From Rhodospirillaceae bacterium (GTDB lineage Bacteria > Pseudomonadota > Alphaproteobacteria > Rhodospirillales > JABHCV01), in the NCBI GenBank assembly GCA_018671895.1, contig JABHGV010000070.1, positions 62,001-126,000 of the forward strand: DNA of 64,000 nucleotides. The letters run 5' to 3'. Shown here in pieces: positions 15,735 through 25,509 of the stretch. A program made the position numbers and the translations under genes. The notes beneath the pieces were generated by a model. It was given only the letters and a program-made list of their open reading frames with translations, searched no databases and had not been told where the DNA came from. How positions within the stretch are numbered: the stretch's first letter is position 1; every line of letters starts with the position of its first letter.

Positions 15735-18437
15735 TTAATCCGCCAACGTCTTCAGGCGGTATATAAGTTCAAGCGCGTCTTTTGGCGACAACTCATCGGG
15801 ATGAATGTCCTCCAGCGCCTCCTCCAGCGCCGATGGCCCGGTGTCTTCAGACCTGACTTCCAGAGAACCAGAGAATAACGGTAAGTCGTCGGCCAGCTTC
15901 GACAGCGCCGATGTCTGCTCGCCTTCTTCCAGAGTTTTCAGAATTTCCTCGGCACGGGCAACGACGACACCCGGCAGGCCCGCCATCTCGCCGACGTGAA
16001 TGCCGTACGAGCGGTCCGCCGCACCCGGTCCGACCTCGTGCAAAAAGACCACATCGCCCTGCCACTCCTTGACCTTCATGGTATGGCAGCCAAGCGCATC
16101 AAGACGCGACGTCAATGCCGTCAGTTCATGATAGTGGGTCGCGAACAAGGCCCGGCAGCGGTTCTCCTCGTGCAGGTGTTCAATCACCGCCCAGGCGATG
16201 GACAGGCCATCGAAGGTCGCCGTGCCACGCCCGATTTCATCAAGAATAACCAGTGCACGCGGCCCGGCCTGATTAAGAATGGCCGCCGTTTCGACCATCT
16301 CCACCATAAACGTCGAGCGCCCGCGGGCCAGGTCATCGGCGGCCCCGACGCGACTGAACAGCTTGTCAATAACGCCAATATGGGCGCTGGCAGCAGGTAC
16401 GAACGAGCCCATCTGCGCCATCACCGCAATCAGTGCGTTCTGGCGCAAGAAGGTGCTCTTGCCGGCCATGTTCGGGCCGGTCAGCAACCACAGTCGGCCA
16501 CTTTTATCGTCGCTACCTTCCGCTTCGAGGCGACAATCGTTGGTGACGAAATCCGGCTCGTTGCGCGCCGCCAACGCGGCTTCGACGACTGGATGGCGAC
16601 CGCCTGAAATATCAAACCCCGTTCCATCATCAATGGCCGGGCGCAGGTAGCGGCGCTTGACGGCAAGTGCGCCAAGACCCGCCGAAACATCCAGCCGGGC
16701 GAGTGCATCGGCGGCGGTGGCGATGTCATCGGACCGGCCAATGGTATCTGTGGCCAGGTCTTCGAACAGTTTCATTTCCAGTGCCAGCGCCTGATCGGCT
16801 GCGCGCGCGATACGGCCTTCCAGATCGCCAAGTTCGACCGTCGAATAGCGAACCGCATTGGCCATGGTCTGGCGATGGATGAAAGCGTCTTCCGGGCCGG
16901 ACGGCATATTGTCGGCCTGTTTCGCCGAAACCTCGATGAAGTAGCCCAACACATTGTTGTGTTTGACCTTCAGGTTTGAAATTCCGGTTACCTCGGCATA
17001 CTGACTTTGTAGCCCGGCGGCGAGGCGGCGGCTCTCGTCGCGCAGGGTGCGGAATTCATCCAGTTCCGGGCTGTAACCGGGCGCGATGAAACCACCGTCG
17101 CGGGTCAGCATCGGCAAGTCCGGGCCCAGCGCCCGGCGCAATCGTTCAACAAAATCGCCATGATGACCAAGGTCGGAAACGGCGACGGCGACACCGCCGC
17201 TGGCCGTAGCCTTCAAGGCGGCGCGCATATCAGCGCCGGCCTCAAGACCGGCTGCAATGGCTTCCAGATCGCGGGGTCCACCGCGTTCCAGCGTCAGCCG
17301 CGAAAACGCGCGCTGCATATCAGGACAGCGCCCGAGAATACCGCGCGCCGTCTCGCGCACGGCTTCGCCATCAACGAAGAACTGCACCATGTCCAGACGT
17401 TCTGAAATCGCACCAACGCCAGTCAACGGGGCCGAAAGGCGGCTCGCTAACAAACGCGCCCCGGCCCCGGTCAGGGTTTCGTCCATAACGCTGAGCAGGC
17501 TTCCCTTGGCGTCACCGGCCAGCGTCCGGGTCAGTTCCAGATTGCGCCGGGTGGCGGCGTCGATTTCCATGGTTTCGGTCGTCGCTAACCGACGCGGCGG
17601 GGCGAGGCGCGGCAGGCGGCCTTTTTGCGTCAGGTCGATGTAATCCACCAGCCCCCCGGCGGCGGCCAGCTCGGACCGACCAAAATCGCCAAAGCCATCA
17701 AGGGCTGTGACCGAAAATAGTTCCTTCAGCCGCTTCTCGCCGTTGGCGCTGTCGAAGCGACCAGCAGGCATTGGCACCAGAACCTCGCGCCAGTCGGCCA
17801 GGGTCTCGAACAGGTCGGGGTGTTGCATCAGTTTATCAGAAATCAGCACCTCGCCCGGGCCGATGCGCGCCAGTGCCGCGCCAAGACCCGCGGCCTGTAT
17901 TGATTGGGACAGGAACTCGCCGGTCGAAATTTCAATCCAGGCAACGCCGATATCATCGCCCGCGCCGGTCGCGGCAACGGCGCACAAATAATTATGGCGC
18001 CGCGCGTCCAGCAGCGTGTCTTCCGTCAGGGTTCCCGGCGTGACAACCCTGACAACGGCGCGATTGACGACGGATTTTGCGCCCCGCTTTTTCGCTTCCG
18101 CCGGGTTCTCGGTCTGCTCGCACACGGCAACCCGAAAGCCTTCGGATATCAAACGTTCCAGATAGCTGTCGTGGGAATGAACCGGCACTCCGCACATGGG
18201 AATATCGTCGCCATTATGTTTGCCGCGTTTCGTTAAGGTAATGTCCAGCGCGGCGGACGCCTTGACCGCATCATCGAAGAACAGCTCGTAAAAATCGCCC
18301 ATCCGGTAAAACAAAAGACAATCGGGATGTTCGGCCTTTATATCGAGAAACTGCGCCATCATCGGCGTCACGGAGGCAGATTGTTTGGGGGCAAGTTGTT
18401 GCACAGGCGTTTTCCGGTTCGATGAAGGCCGCACCAT
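15735..18437 (-). CDS. mutS: DNA mismatch repair protein MutS
   Basis: A 900-residue mismatch-recognition ATPase. The N-terminal mismatch-binding domain contains the Phe-x-Glu motif in [14 protein letters not shown] (about residues 44-57). The C-terminal ABC-type ATPase has Walker [20 protein letters not shown] (about 660-678), Walker [20 protein letters not shown], and the conserved [11 protein letters not shown]. It starts at the ATG at 18437 and leads the mutS-glnD run, diverging from the small stress-like gene. Confidence 0.97.
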   Translation of the reverse strand: MVRPSSNRKTPVQQLAPKQSASVTPMMAQFLDIKAEHPDCLLFYRMGDFYELFFDDAVKASAALDITLTKRGKHNGDDIPMCGVPVHSHDSYLERLISEGFRVAVCEQTENPAEAKKRGAKSVVNRAVVRVVTPGTLTEDTLLDARRHNYLCAVAATGAGDDIGVAWIEISTGEFLSQSIQAAGLGAALARIGPGEVLISDKLMQHPDLFETLADWREVLVPMPAGRFDSANGEKRLKELFSVTALDGFGDFGRSELAAAGGLVDYIDLTQKGRLPRLAPPRRLATTETMEIDAATRRNLELTRTLAGDAKGSLLSVMDETLTGAGARLLASRLSAPLTGVGAISERLDMVQFFVDGEAVRETARGILGRCPDMQRAFSRLTLERGGPRDLEAIAAGLEAGADMRAALKATASGGVAVAVSDLGHHGDFVERLRRALGPDLPMLTRDGGFIAPGYSPELDEFRTLRDESRRLAAGLQSQYAEVTGISNLKVKHNNVLGYFIEVSAKQADNMPSGPEDAFIHRQTMANAVRYSTVELGDLEGRIARAADQALALEMKLFEDLATDTIGRSDDIATAADALARLDVSAGLGALAVKRRYLRPAIDDGTGFDISGGRHPVVEAALAARNEPDFVTNDCRLEAEGSDDKSGRLWLLTGPNMAGKSTFLRQNALIAVMAQMGSFVPAASAHIGVIDKLFSRVGAADDLARGRSTFMVEMVETAAILNQAGPRALVILDEIGRGTATFDGLSIAWAVIEHLHEENRCRALFATHYHELTALTSRLDALGCHTMKVKEWQGDVVFLHEVGPGAADRSYGIHVGEMAGLPGVVVARAEEILKTLEEGEQTSALSKLADDLPLFSGSLEVRSEDTGPSALEEALEDIHPDELSPKDALELIYRLKTLAD

Positions 18438-18525
18438 ATCATAACTTTACGGCGTTTCAGACTAGGAATTCGCCGCCGCCTTCGTCACAATGGAATGACG
18501 CATTCTGGGATAAAGGGCAAAAACA

Positions 18526-19035
18526 ATGACCGATGATAACAACGCAACAAGCCCGACACGCGAAGTGGTGGGGCTGTTCGCAGAACGCACCGCTTTCGAG
18601 GCCGCCATTGGCGGCCTGATGGACGCCGGTTTCGAGCGGTCTGACCTGAGTGTTCTTTCAAGCCATGAATCCATCGACGCCGCAGGCAGCCCAGGCAAGC
18701 CATGGAGTGATGCGCTGACGGCAATGGTCGGTGAGCTGAAATTCGAAGCGCCGCTGGTCGCATCAGGCGCCATATTTCTGGTCGGTGGGCCTATGGCGGC
18801 AAGCGTCGCCGGGATTATCGGGGCGGCAACCGGCGTTGTTGCGGCCAAGGAAGTTCTGGAAAGCGTGACCTCGACCCCGCACACCGAAGACTTCGCCCGT
18901 TCGCTGGAAGCAGGCAGCGTGATTTTGTGGGTGCGCGCATCAAGCCCGGAAAAAGAAGCAACGGCGCAACAGATTCTACAAGACAATGATGCCTGGAATG
19001 TCCACGTACACGAGGCCACCGGGCAGGAGGGATAG
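18526..19035 (+). CDS. Uncharacterised protein with glycine-rich amphipathic/membrane segment
   Basis: 169 residues. The N-terminal part (EVVGLFAERTAFEAAIGGLM, then DAGFERSDLSVLSS) resembles the small alpha/beta domain of general-stress-type proteins. The central segment, about residues 78-112, is rich in Gly and Ala (LVGGPMAASVAGIIGAATGV), of the glycine-zipper type that could insert in or lie on a membrane. The C-terminal part returns to a mixed fold. It ends three bases before maeB and is probably cotranscribed with it. Function is not known. Confidence 0.65.
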   Translation: MTDDNNATSPTREVVGLFAERTAFEAAIGGLMDAGFERSDLSVLSSHESIDAAGSPGKPWSDALTAMVGELKFEAPLVASGAIFLVGGPMAASVAGIIGAATGVVAAKEVLESVTSTPHTEDFARSLEAGSVILWVRASSPEKEATAQQILQDNDAWNVHVHEATGQEG

Positions 19036-19038
19036 ACT

Positions 19039-21309
19039 ATGAGCGACAACCCCCATGACAACGCAATCACCGACGAAGAGGCGCTGCGCTTTCACGCCGA
19101 AGGACGACCCGGCAAGTTGGAAATCCAGGCGACCAAACCGCTGACGACGCAGCGCGACCTGTCGCTCGCCTATTCGCCCGGCGTCGCCGTGCCCTGTCTT
19201 GAAATAGAACGCGATCCGGCGCTGGCTTATGACTACACGGCCAAGGGCAATATCGTCGCCATCATATCGAACGGTACCGCGGTGCTGGGGCTCGGCAACC
19301 TGGGCGGGCTGGCATCAAAACCGGTGATGGAAGGCAAGGCCGTTCTGTTCAAGCGATTCGCCGATATCGACGGCATCGACCTTGAACTCGATACCGAAGA
19401 CGTCGATGAGTTCATCAATGCGGTCAGGTATCTGGGGCCCAGCTTTGGCGGCATCAATCTGGAAGACATCAAGGCACCGGAATGCTTCATCATCGAACAG
19501 CAGTTGCGCGAGATGATGGATATCCCGGTGTTCCACGACGATCAGCACGGCACCGCCATCATTACCGCGGCCGCCCTGATTAATGCAATCGACCTGACCG
19601 ATCGCGACATTTCCACAATCAAGGTTGTCTCCAGCGGCGCCGGTGCGGCGTCGATTGCGTGTGTCGAGCTGATCAAGCGTCTGGGCGTCAAACACGAGAA
19701 CGTCATTCTGTGCGATTCCCACGGCGTCATCTATCAGGGTCGCGAAGATGACATGAACCAATGGAAGTCAGCGCACGCGGTTAAAACCAAGGCGCGGTCC
19801 TTGAGCGATGCCATGGATGGCGCCGACGTTTTCCTGGGCCTGTCGGTCAAGGACATCGTTTCCCAGGACATGATTTCATCAATGGCAGACAGGCCCATCG
19901 TCTTTGCCATGGCCAACCCGGACCCGGAAATCAGACCCGAAGATGTCAAGGCGGTCCGCCCCGATGCCATCTGCGCCACCGGCCGTTCCGATTATCCCAA
20001 TCAGGTCAACAACGTCCTCGGCTTTCCCTATATTTTCCGGGGAGCGCTCGACGTTCGTGCCTCGACCATCAACGACGAGATGAAGCTGGCCGCCGCCCAC
20101 GCCATCGCCGAGCTGGCCCGCGAGGACGTTCCCGACGAAGTCGATGCCGCCTATTCGGGATCGCACCTTATGTATGGACCCGATTACATCATTCCGGCCC
20201 CGTTCGACCCGCGGCTGATCCACGCCGTGCCACCGGCGGTTGCCACAGCCGCCATGGAATCCGGCGTCGCCCAAAAACCGATTATCGATATGGAGGCTTA
20301 TGAGCGCGAGTTGTCGGCCCGCCTCGACCCAACCGCAGCCAGCATGCATGCGATTTTCGATAAGGTACGCAGCAATCCCCGGCGCGTTGTCTTCGCCGAG
20401 GGCGAAGAAGAAAAGAGTATTCGCGCGGCGGTTTCTTTTCACAACGCCGGTTACGGCACGCCCATCCTGCTGGGACGTGAAGACCGTGTATTGAAGGCAA
20501 TGGACCGCCTTGGTCTGCCCGCCATCGACGGGCTTGAAATTCATAACGCCAAGCTGAGCCAGTCGAACAAGGATTACACGGATTTCCTGTATGAGCGCCT
20601 GCAACGCCAAGGTGCGCTGTATCGCGATTGCCAGCGCATGGTCAATCAGGAGCGAAATATTTTCGCCTCGTGCATGGTCGCCATGGGCGATGCCGACGCC
20701 ATGGTTACCGGCCTGACCCGAAATTATTTCGTGGCGCTGGAAGAAATCACCAAGGTGCTGGACCCGAAACCCGAAGAACATGTCTTCGGACTGTCGCTGG
20801 TATTGTCGCGTGGCAAGACGCTGTTTGTTTCTGACACCGCCGTGCACGAGCTGCCGAATCCGGAACAACTGGCCGATTTTGCCCAGCAAACGGCGGCCGT
20901 CGCCCGGCGCATGGGTCACGAGCCGCGCGTCGCGCTGCTTTCATTTTCCAACTTCGGCAACCCGATGCTGTCGCGATCCGAAGTTATCCGCGACGCCGTC
21001 AAGGTTCTGGATGCCCGTCAGGTGCCCTTTGAATATGATGGCGAAATGGGCGTCGATGTGGCGCTGAATCCCGAAGTCATGGAACTGTATCCGTTCTGTC
21101 GATTGTCGGAACCGGCCAATGTGCTGATCATGCCGGGCCTGCATACATCGCAGACGTCAACGAAGCTGCTCGGCGAACTGGGCGGTGGAACGGTCATCGG
21201 GCCGATGTTGATGGGCTTATCGAAGCCAGCCCAGATCGTTCCCATGGGCGCGACCGTATCCGATATGGTCAACATGGCGGCGCTTGCTGCGCACGATGCG
21301 ATCGCTTGA
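19039..21309 (+). CDS. maeB: NADP-dependent malic enzyme, MaeB type with phosphotransacetylase-like domain
   Basis: A 756-residue enzyme that oxidatively decarboxylates malate to pyruvate. The N-terminal malic enzyme half has RDLSLAYSPGVAVPC, the substrate region near YTAKGNIVAII, LEDIKAPECFIIEQQLRE, FHDDQHGTAII and the NAD(P) fold at VVSSGAGAASIACVEL. The C-terminal 330 residues form a phosphotransacetylase-like domain (RVVFAEGEEEKSIRAA to the end), which in this family binds acetyl-CoA as a regulator rather than catalysing. AGGAGG lies nine bases before the ATG. It supplies pyruvate and NADPH. Confidence 0.95.
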   Translation: MSDNPHDNAITDEEALRFHAEGRPGKLEIQATKPLTTQRDLSLAYSPGVAVPCLEIERDPALAYDYTAKGNIVAIISNGTAVLGLGNLGGLASKPVMEGKAVLFKRFADIDGIDLELDTEDVDEFINAVRYLGPSFGGINLEDIKAPECFIIEQQLREMMDIPVFHDDQHGTAIITAAALINAIDLTDRDISTIKVVSSGAGAASIACVELIKRLGVKHENVILCDSHGVIYQGREDDMNQWKSAHAVKTKARSLSDAMDGADVFLGLSVKDIVSQDMISSMADRPIVFAMANPDPEIRPEDVKAVRPDAICATGRSDYPNQVNNVLGFPYIFRGALDVRASTINDEMKLAAAHAIAELAREDVPDEVDAAYSGSHLMYGPDYIIPAPFDPRLIHAVPPAVATAAMESGVAQKPIIDMEAYERELSARLDPTAASMHAIFDKVRSNPRRVVFAEGEEEKSIRAAVSFHNAGYGTPILLGREDRVLKAMDRLGLPAIDGLEIHNAKLSQSNKDYTDFLYERLQRQGALYRDCQRMVNQERNIFASCMVAMGDADAMVTGLTRNYFVALEEITKVLDPKPEEHVFGLSLVLSRGKTLFVSDTAVHELPNPEQLADFAQQTAAVARRMGHEPRVALLSFSNFGNPMLSRSEVIRDAVKVLDARQVPFEYDGEMGVDVALNPEVMELYPFCRLSEPANVLIMPGLHTSQTSTKLLGELGGGTVIGPMLMGLSKPAQIVPMGATVSDMVNMAALAAHDAIA

Positions 21310-21330
21310 GACACGCGAATAATTAAACAT

Positions 21331-21369
21331 GCGAATCCCTGTTGCCTGATGGCAACAAACGGGAATCGC
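21331..21369 (+). terminator. Hairpin downstream of maeB
   Basis: GCGAATCCC (21331-21339) pairs with GGGAATCGC (21361-21369) with one mismatch, topped by GTTGCC-TGAT-GGCAAC (21341-21356). An AT-rich stretch (TTCTTTATTAAAAT) follows. This is a plausible intrinsic terminator of maeB. Confidence 0.55.
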
Positions 21370-21400
21370 GAGATTCTTTATTAAAATCATACTGTTGTGG

Positions 21401-21440
21401 GAGTTTCGACACGGCCTTGTAACGACGGCGTCGGAAACTC
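21401..21440. other. Second stem-loop in the maeB-pit gap
   Basis: GAGTTTCGAC (21401-21410) pairs with GTCGGAAACTC (21430-21440), leaving a one-base bulge and a loop of about 19 bases. It lies about 100 bases before the phosphate transporter start and may belong to its leader or be a second terminator. No phosphate-regulon box could be identified by eye in the rest of the 232-base gap. Confidence 0.4.
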
Positions 21441-21541
21441 TGAACCTAACACTCACAATTTAAAATAAATAGCCTTGTTTTCTGCTTCAGATTGCTGTCA
21501 AAAGACCGCGAAATTTTAAACAAGCACAAGAGAGAAAACGC

Positions 21542-23086
21542 ATGAATGAGCATGCCTTCAAAAAGAAAACATCACTCGATAAAGATTTAAAAAGAATAGG
21601 TATCCTGGAACAAGCGACCCAGGCGACCGGTCAACAATTCGTCAAAATCGGACTCAGCGTCCTGTTCCTGGTTGCCGTCTGGGTCTTCGCCTCGATGCAA
21701 GCAGGCGACATTGATAACTCCGCTTACATCGTTGCCGCCGGAATCATCGGCGGATACATGGCCCTGAACATCGGTGCCAACGATGTTGCCAATAACGTCG
21801 GCCCGGCGGTCGGATCAAAAGCCCTGACCATGGTCGGCGCAATTATTATCGCCGCCGTGTTCGAAACATCGGGCGCGATCCTTGCCGGTGGCGATGTTAT
21901 CAAGACCATCAAGAAAGGCATCATCGATCCAAGCCTGATGCCGAACGAGCAAGTTTTCATCTGGGCGATGATGGCGGCACTGCTGGCTGCCGCCCTGTGG
22001 CTCAATCTGGCGACCTATGTTGGTGCGCCGGTTTCGACCACGCACTCAATCGTCGGCGGCGTTATGGGCGCCGGCATTGCGGCAACCGGTATGGCTGCCG
22101 TTAACTGGCCGACCATGGGCAAGATCGCCGCCAGCTGGGTTATTTCCCCGCTTATGGGTGGCATTATCGCAGCCCTGTTCCTGGCCTTCCTGCAATACAC
22201 GGTGATGAACCAGAAAGATAAAATAGCCGCCGCCCGTCGCTGGGTGCCGGTCGTCGTCGCCGTTATGGGCTCTGCCTTTGCCATGTATCTGTCGTTGAAG
22301 GGTTTGAAGAAAATCTGGAAGTTCGACATTGTCGAGATCATGATCATCGGCGCGATTGCTTATGTGTCATCGTTCTTCATCGTCAAGATGTACGTCGACA
22401 AAAGCTCCCGGACCATGGAAAACAGAAAAAAATCCGTTCACAAGCTGTTTGTGGTCCCGTTGATTTTCTCTGCCGCACTGCTGTCGTTCGCCCACGGTGC
22501 CAACGACGTGGCCAATGCGGTCGGGCCGCTGGCCGCCATCGTCAGCGCCTCGGAAACCGGCGATATCTCATCAAAAGTTGGAATACCCCTTTGGGTGATG
22601 CTGGTCGGTGCCGCAGGCATATCGGCCGGACTGGTGCTGTTCGGGCCGAAACTGATTCGAACGGTCGGCGAAAAAATTACCAAGCTGAACCCGGTTCGCG
22701 CCTTTTGCGTGGCACTAGCCGCCGCCATTACGGTGATCATCGCCTCGTACCTGGGGCTGCCGGTATCATCGACCCACATAGCGGTCGGTGGTGTCTTCGG
22801 TGTCGGGCTGTACCGGGAATACATTTCCAACCGCAAAAAGCGAACCGTCAAACCGAGTGCGCTGGGTCGCAGCGCCAGTGAAGAAATCACGAAAGCGGCT
22901 GAAGGCGTCGACGAGATGCTGATGGACGGTACTCCAAAGAAGAAGCTGAAGCGATCGACCAAGCGCAAGCTGGTGCGTCGTCAACACCTGATGACCATTG
23001 CCGCTGCCTGGGTGATTACGGTGCCCGCCGCAGCCGGTCTGGCGGCCTTGCTGTTCAAGCTGTTCCAGTACGTCCAGACCAGCTAG
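21542..23086 (+). CDS. PiT-family inorganic phosphate transporter
   Basis: A 514-residue membrane protein of the PHO4/PiT family, importing phosphate or metal-phosphate with a cation. The duplicated signature is clear: GANDVANNVGPAVGSKAL (about residues 78-95) and GANDVANAVGPLAA (about 319-332), each with further repeats of PVSTTH (APVSTTHSIVGG and LPVSSTHIAVGG). A cytoplasmic loop of about 60 basic residues before the last helix (KKRTVKPSALG to KLVRRQHL) is typical of the long PiT form. No PhoU-like gene (DUF47) is adjacent. Confidence 0.93.
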   Translation: MNEHAFKKKTSLDKDLKRIGILEQATQATGQQFVKIGLSVLFLVAVWVFASMQAGDIDNSAYIVAAGIIGGYMALNIGANDVANNVGPAVGSKALTMVGAIIIAAVFETSGAILAGGDVIKTIKKGIIDPSLMPNEQVFIWAMMAALLAAALWLNLATYVGAPVSTTHSIVGGVMGAGIAATGMAAVNWPTMGKIAASWVISPLMGGIIAALFLAFLQYTVMNQKDKIAAARRWVPVVVAVMGSAFAMYLSLKGLKKIWKFDIVEIMIIGAIAYVSSFFIVKMYVDKSSRTMENRKKSVHKLFVVPLIFSAALLSFAHGANDVANAVGPLAAIVSASETGDISSKVGIPLWVMLVGAAGISAGLVLFGPKLIRTVGEKITKLNPVRAFCVALAAAITVIIASYLGLPVSSTHIAVGGVFGVGLYREYISNRKKRTVKPSALGRSASEEITKAAEGVDEMLMDGTPKKKLKRSTKRKLVRRQHLMTIAAAWVITVPAAAGLAALLFKLFQYVQTS

Positions 23087-23096
23087 GGCTTCACCC

Positions 23097-23621
23097 TTAG
23101 GCGTCGAGCGCGGCCAGTGCCGCCTCGTGCGCCTTTATGGAGACCTCGCCGAAACAACAGAAGACTACTTGTTTCAGGCGGTCGTCGGGCCTGAGAAAAT
23201 CAGCCACCGTGTTAACCGCAATTTCAGCGGCGCGGTCGGCGGGAAATCCGTAGATGCCGGTCGAGATCGCCGGAAAGGCGATGCTGGTGAGGTTGTTGCC
23301 GACACACAATCCCAGAGCTCGGCGATAACACTGTGCCAGCAGATCTGGCTCGCCCGCCACCCCGCCAGACCAGATCGGGCCGACGGCATGAATAACGTAA
23401 GGGGCCTTCAGGTCGTATCCGTGGGTGATGCGGGCTTCGCCAGTCGGACACCCGCCCGGTATTTGGGCACATTCCGCCGCCAGCCCAGGACCTGCCGCAT
23501 CATGGATAGCGCCACAGACGCCGCCACCCGGCAGCAGTTCAGGATTGGCGGCGTTAACAATCGCATCCACATCAAGGCCGGTAATGTCGGCACCGATAAT
23601 GTTTATGCGTTGTTCAGTCAT
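23097..23621 (-). CDS. Macrodomain O-acetyl-ADP-ribose deacetylase (YmdB-like)
   Basis: A 174-residue stand-alone macrodomain. The ADP-ribose binding loops are present: GADITGLDVDAIVNAANPEL (about 10-29), LPGGGVCGAIHDAAG and FPAISTGIYGFPADRAAEIA (about 120-139). Such enzymes hydrolyse O-acetyl-ADP-ribose or remove mono-ADP-ribose from proteins. It ends ten bases from the converging phosphate transporter and begins nine bases after ppa, so it is probably cotranscribed with ppa. Confidence 0.9.
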   Translation of the reverse strand: MTEQRINIIGADITGLDVDAIVNAANPELLPGGGVCGAIHDAAGPGLAAECAQIPGGCPTGEARITHGYDLKAPYVIHAVGPIWSGGVAGEPDLLAQCYRRALGLCVGNNLTSIAFPAISTGIYGFPADRAAEIAVNTVADFLRPDDRLKQVVFCCFGEVSIKAHEAALAALDA

Positions 23622-23630
23622 CGCCGTCCG

Positions 23631-24158
23631 CTAGTCCTTGGCCCGCTCGATACCGGCGCGGATCAGGTCGTTCGCGGATTCCGGGCCTTCCCAGCCCTGA
23701 ACCTTGGCCCATTTACCTTTTTCCAGATCCTTGTAGTGGGTGAAAAAGTGGGCGATCTGTTCGATCAGGACCGGGCGTAAATCACGATAGGAAACGACGT
23801 TCTGGTAGTACGGGTGCAGTTTGTCGACCGGAACGCAGAGGATTTTTTCGTCAATCCCGCTTTCGTCTTCCATCATCAGAACGCCAATAGGACGCGACGG
23901 AATAACACAGCCCGGCGTTACCGGAATTTGCCCCAGTACCGCGGCGTCGACCGGGTCGCCATCATCGGACAGGGTGTGCGGAATAAACCCATAGTTACAC
24001 GGATAGTGCATGGCGGTGTGCAGGAAGCGATCGACGAACATCGCGCCGGATGCCTTGTCGAGCTCGTACTTGACCGGGCTGCCGCCCATGGGAATTTCGA
24101 TGATCACATTAACGTCGTAGGGCGCATTCTCGCCGATGGCTATTTTGCTGATGTCCAT
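23631..24158 (-). CDS. ppa: Inorganic pyrophosphatase
   Basis: A 175-residue family I soluble pyrophosphatase, hydrolysing PPi to two phosphates. The signature DDGDPVDAAVL (about residues 65-75) holds the three metal-binding aspartates; other active-site stretches are VIIEIPMGGSPVKYELDK, YPCNYGFIP and HFFTHYKDLEKGKW. It lies close to the phosphate transporter and a macrodomain gene. Confidence 0.97.
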   Translation of the reverse strand: MDISKIAIGENAPYDVNVIIEIPMGGSPVKYELDKASGAMFVDRFLHTAMHYPCNYGFIPHTLSDDGDPVDAAVLGQIPVTPGCVIPSRPIGVLMMEDESGIDEKILCVPVDKLHPYYQNVVSYRDLRPVLIEQIAHFFTHYKDLEKGKWAKVQGWEGPESANDLIRAGIERAKD

Positions 24159-24201
24159 TGTATCTACGTCCTGTTCGGGTTGTTCAAATGTGTCCCGCTA
24201 C

Positions 24202-25509
24202 TTAACGCTCTTCATGTTGCACTGCAACAGAATTTCCATCCGGCGGCCCGGCGATGGGCAGTCTTTTCATCAGCCAGTACAACACCACCAGGCCCGGAAC
24301 GGCAGCAAAGGTGGTCAAAATAAAGTAGCTGGTCCAGTCCATATTATCGGCCAGCCAGCCACCGCCGGACGCAAACATGGTGCGCGCGAAGCTCATGATC
24401 GATGACAGCAGCGCGTACTGGGTCGCCGTGTAAGCAACGTTGCACAGGCTGGACAGGTAAGCGACGAACGCCGTCGTCGCCATGCCAGCGGTCAGGTTTT
24501 CGATGGAAATGGTGACGGCCAGCATCGGGATCGAATAGCCGACCTGGGCCTGGGCAGCAAAGGCCAGATTGGCGACGCACTGCAAAAGCCCGGCGTACCA
24601 CAGCGCCCGCATGATTCCATATCGTGCAACAAGCACGCCGCCCATGAAGCCGCCCAGTATGGTCATGGCAAATCCGTAGCCCTTGGAAACGGCGGCGATT
24701 TCAGATTTCGAGAAACCCATATCCAGATAGAACGGGTTGGCCATGACGCCAAGCAGCGCCTCGCCATATTTGTACAAAGCCACAAACAACAGGATCATGA
24801 TCCAGTGCGGGCGGGTCATGAAATCGACGAACGGGTTGATGATCGCATCCCTGATTTGCGCCCCGAGGCTCTGGTCGTGATCGACAAATGAAATTTCCCG
24901 ATCCGGTTCCGGGCTCAACAGAACCGTCAACAGGCCAACGCCCATCAAGGCTGCCATCGCCACATAGGCCCAGTACCAGCTGTACCCATCGGCGATGAAT
25001 AAAGCCCCGGCACCAGCGACCAACATGGCAATGCGATAGCCGAATACATAGTTGGCCGAACCGGCACCCAGCTGGTCCTCGTCCAGGCTTTCGATGCGAT
25101 AGGCATCGACGACGATATCCTGGGTCGCCGATGCAAAAGCCAACAGCACCGCCCACAGAGCCGTCCACCACAATTCGGTTGCAGGGTCGGTGCCGCCAAG
25201 GCCAACCATCGTCACCATGGTCGCGGCTTGCGACAAGACCAGCCAACTGCGGCGTTGCCCCAACAGTCGCGTCAGGACCGGCAGTGGGATGCTGTCGACG
25301 ACGGGTGCCCACAGAAACTTCAGCGCATACGCGGTCGATGCCCAGCTAAACAGGCCGATCATGGTCAGAGATACGTCGGATTCCTTGAGCCACGCCGACA
25401 AGGTCGAATAGACCAGCAACAACGGCAGACCACTGGAAAACCCGAGCAGAAGAATCACGAACACACGGCGTTCCAGATAGACCTTCGATGCGTCGAGCCA
25501 GGTTCTCAT
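24202..25509 (-). CDS. AmpG-like MFS transporter (muropeptide permease family)
   Basis: A 435-residue major-facilitator protein with about 12-14 transmembrane segments. The start ERRVFVILLLGFSSGLPLLL, then TLSAWLKESDVSLTMIGLFS and FLWAPVVDSIPLP are characteristic of the AmpG family, which imports anhydromuropeptides for wall recycling. The C-terminus is cytoplasmic and polar. Substrate is inferred from family only. It overlaps the preceding glycosyltransferase stop as ATGA. Confidence 0.87.
   Translation of the reverse strand: MRTWLDASKVYLERRVFVILLLGFSSGLPLLLVYSTLSAWLKESDVSLTMIGLFSWASTAYALKFLWAPVVDSIPLPVLTRLLGQRRSWLVLSQAATMVTMVGLGGTDPATELWWTALWAVLLAFASATQDIVVDAYRIESLDEDQLGAGSANYVFGYRIAMLVAGAGALFIADGYSWYWAYVAMAALMGVGLLTVLLSPEPDREISFVDHDQSLGAQIRDAIINPFVDFMTRPHWIMILLFVALYKYGEALLGVMANPFYLDMGFSKSEIAAVSKGYGFAMTILGGFMGGVLVARYGIMRALWYAGLLQCVANLAFAAQAQVGYSIPMLAVTISIENLTAGMATTAFVAYLSSLCNVAYTATQYALLSSIMSFARTMFASGGGWLADNMDWTSYFILTTFAAVPGLVVLYWLMKRLPIAGPPDGNSVAVQHEER

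Noticed and set aside
19879-20919. Long minus-strand open frame inside maeB
   Set aside because: It is a shadow of the malic enzyme coding sequence, with a composition typical of antisense translation.
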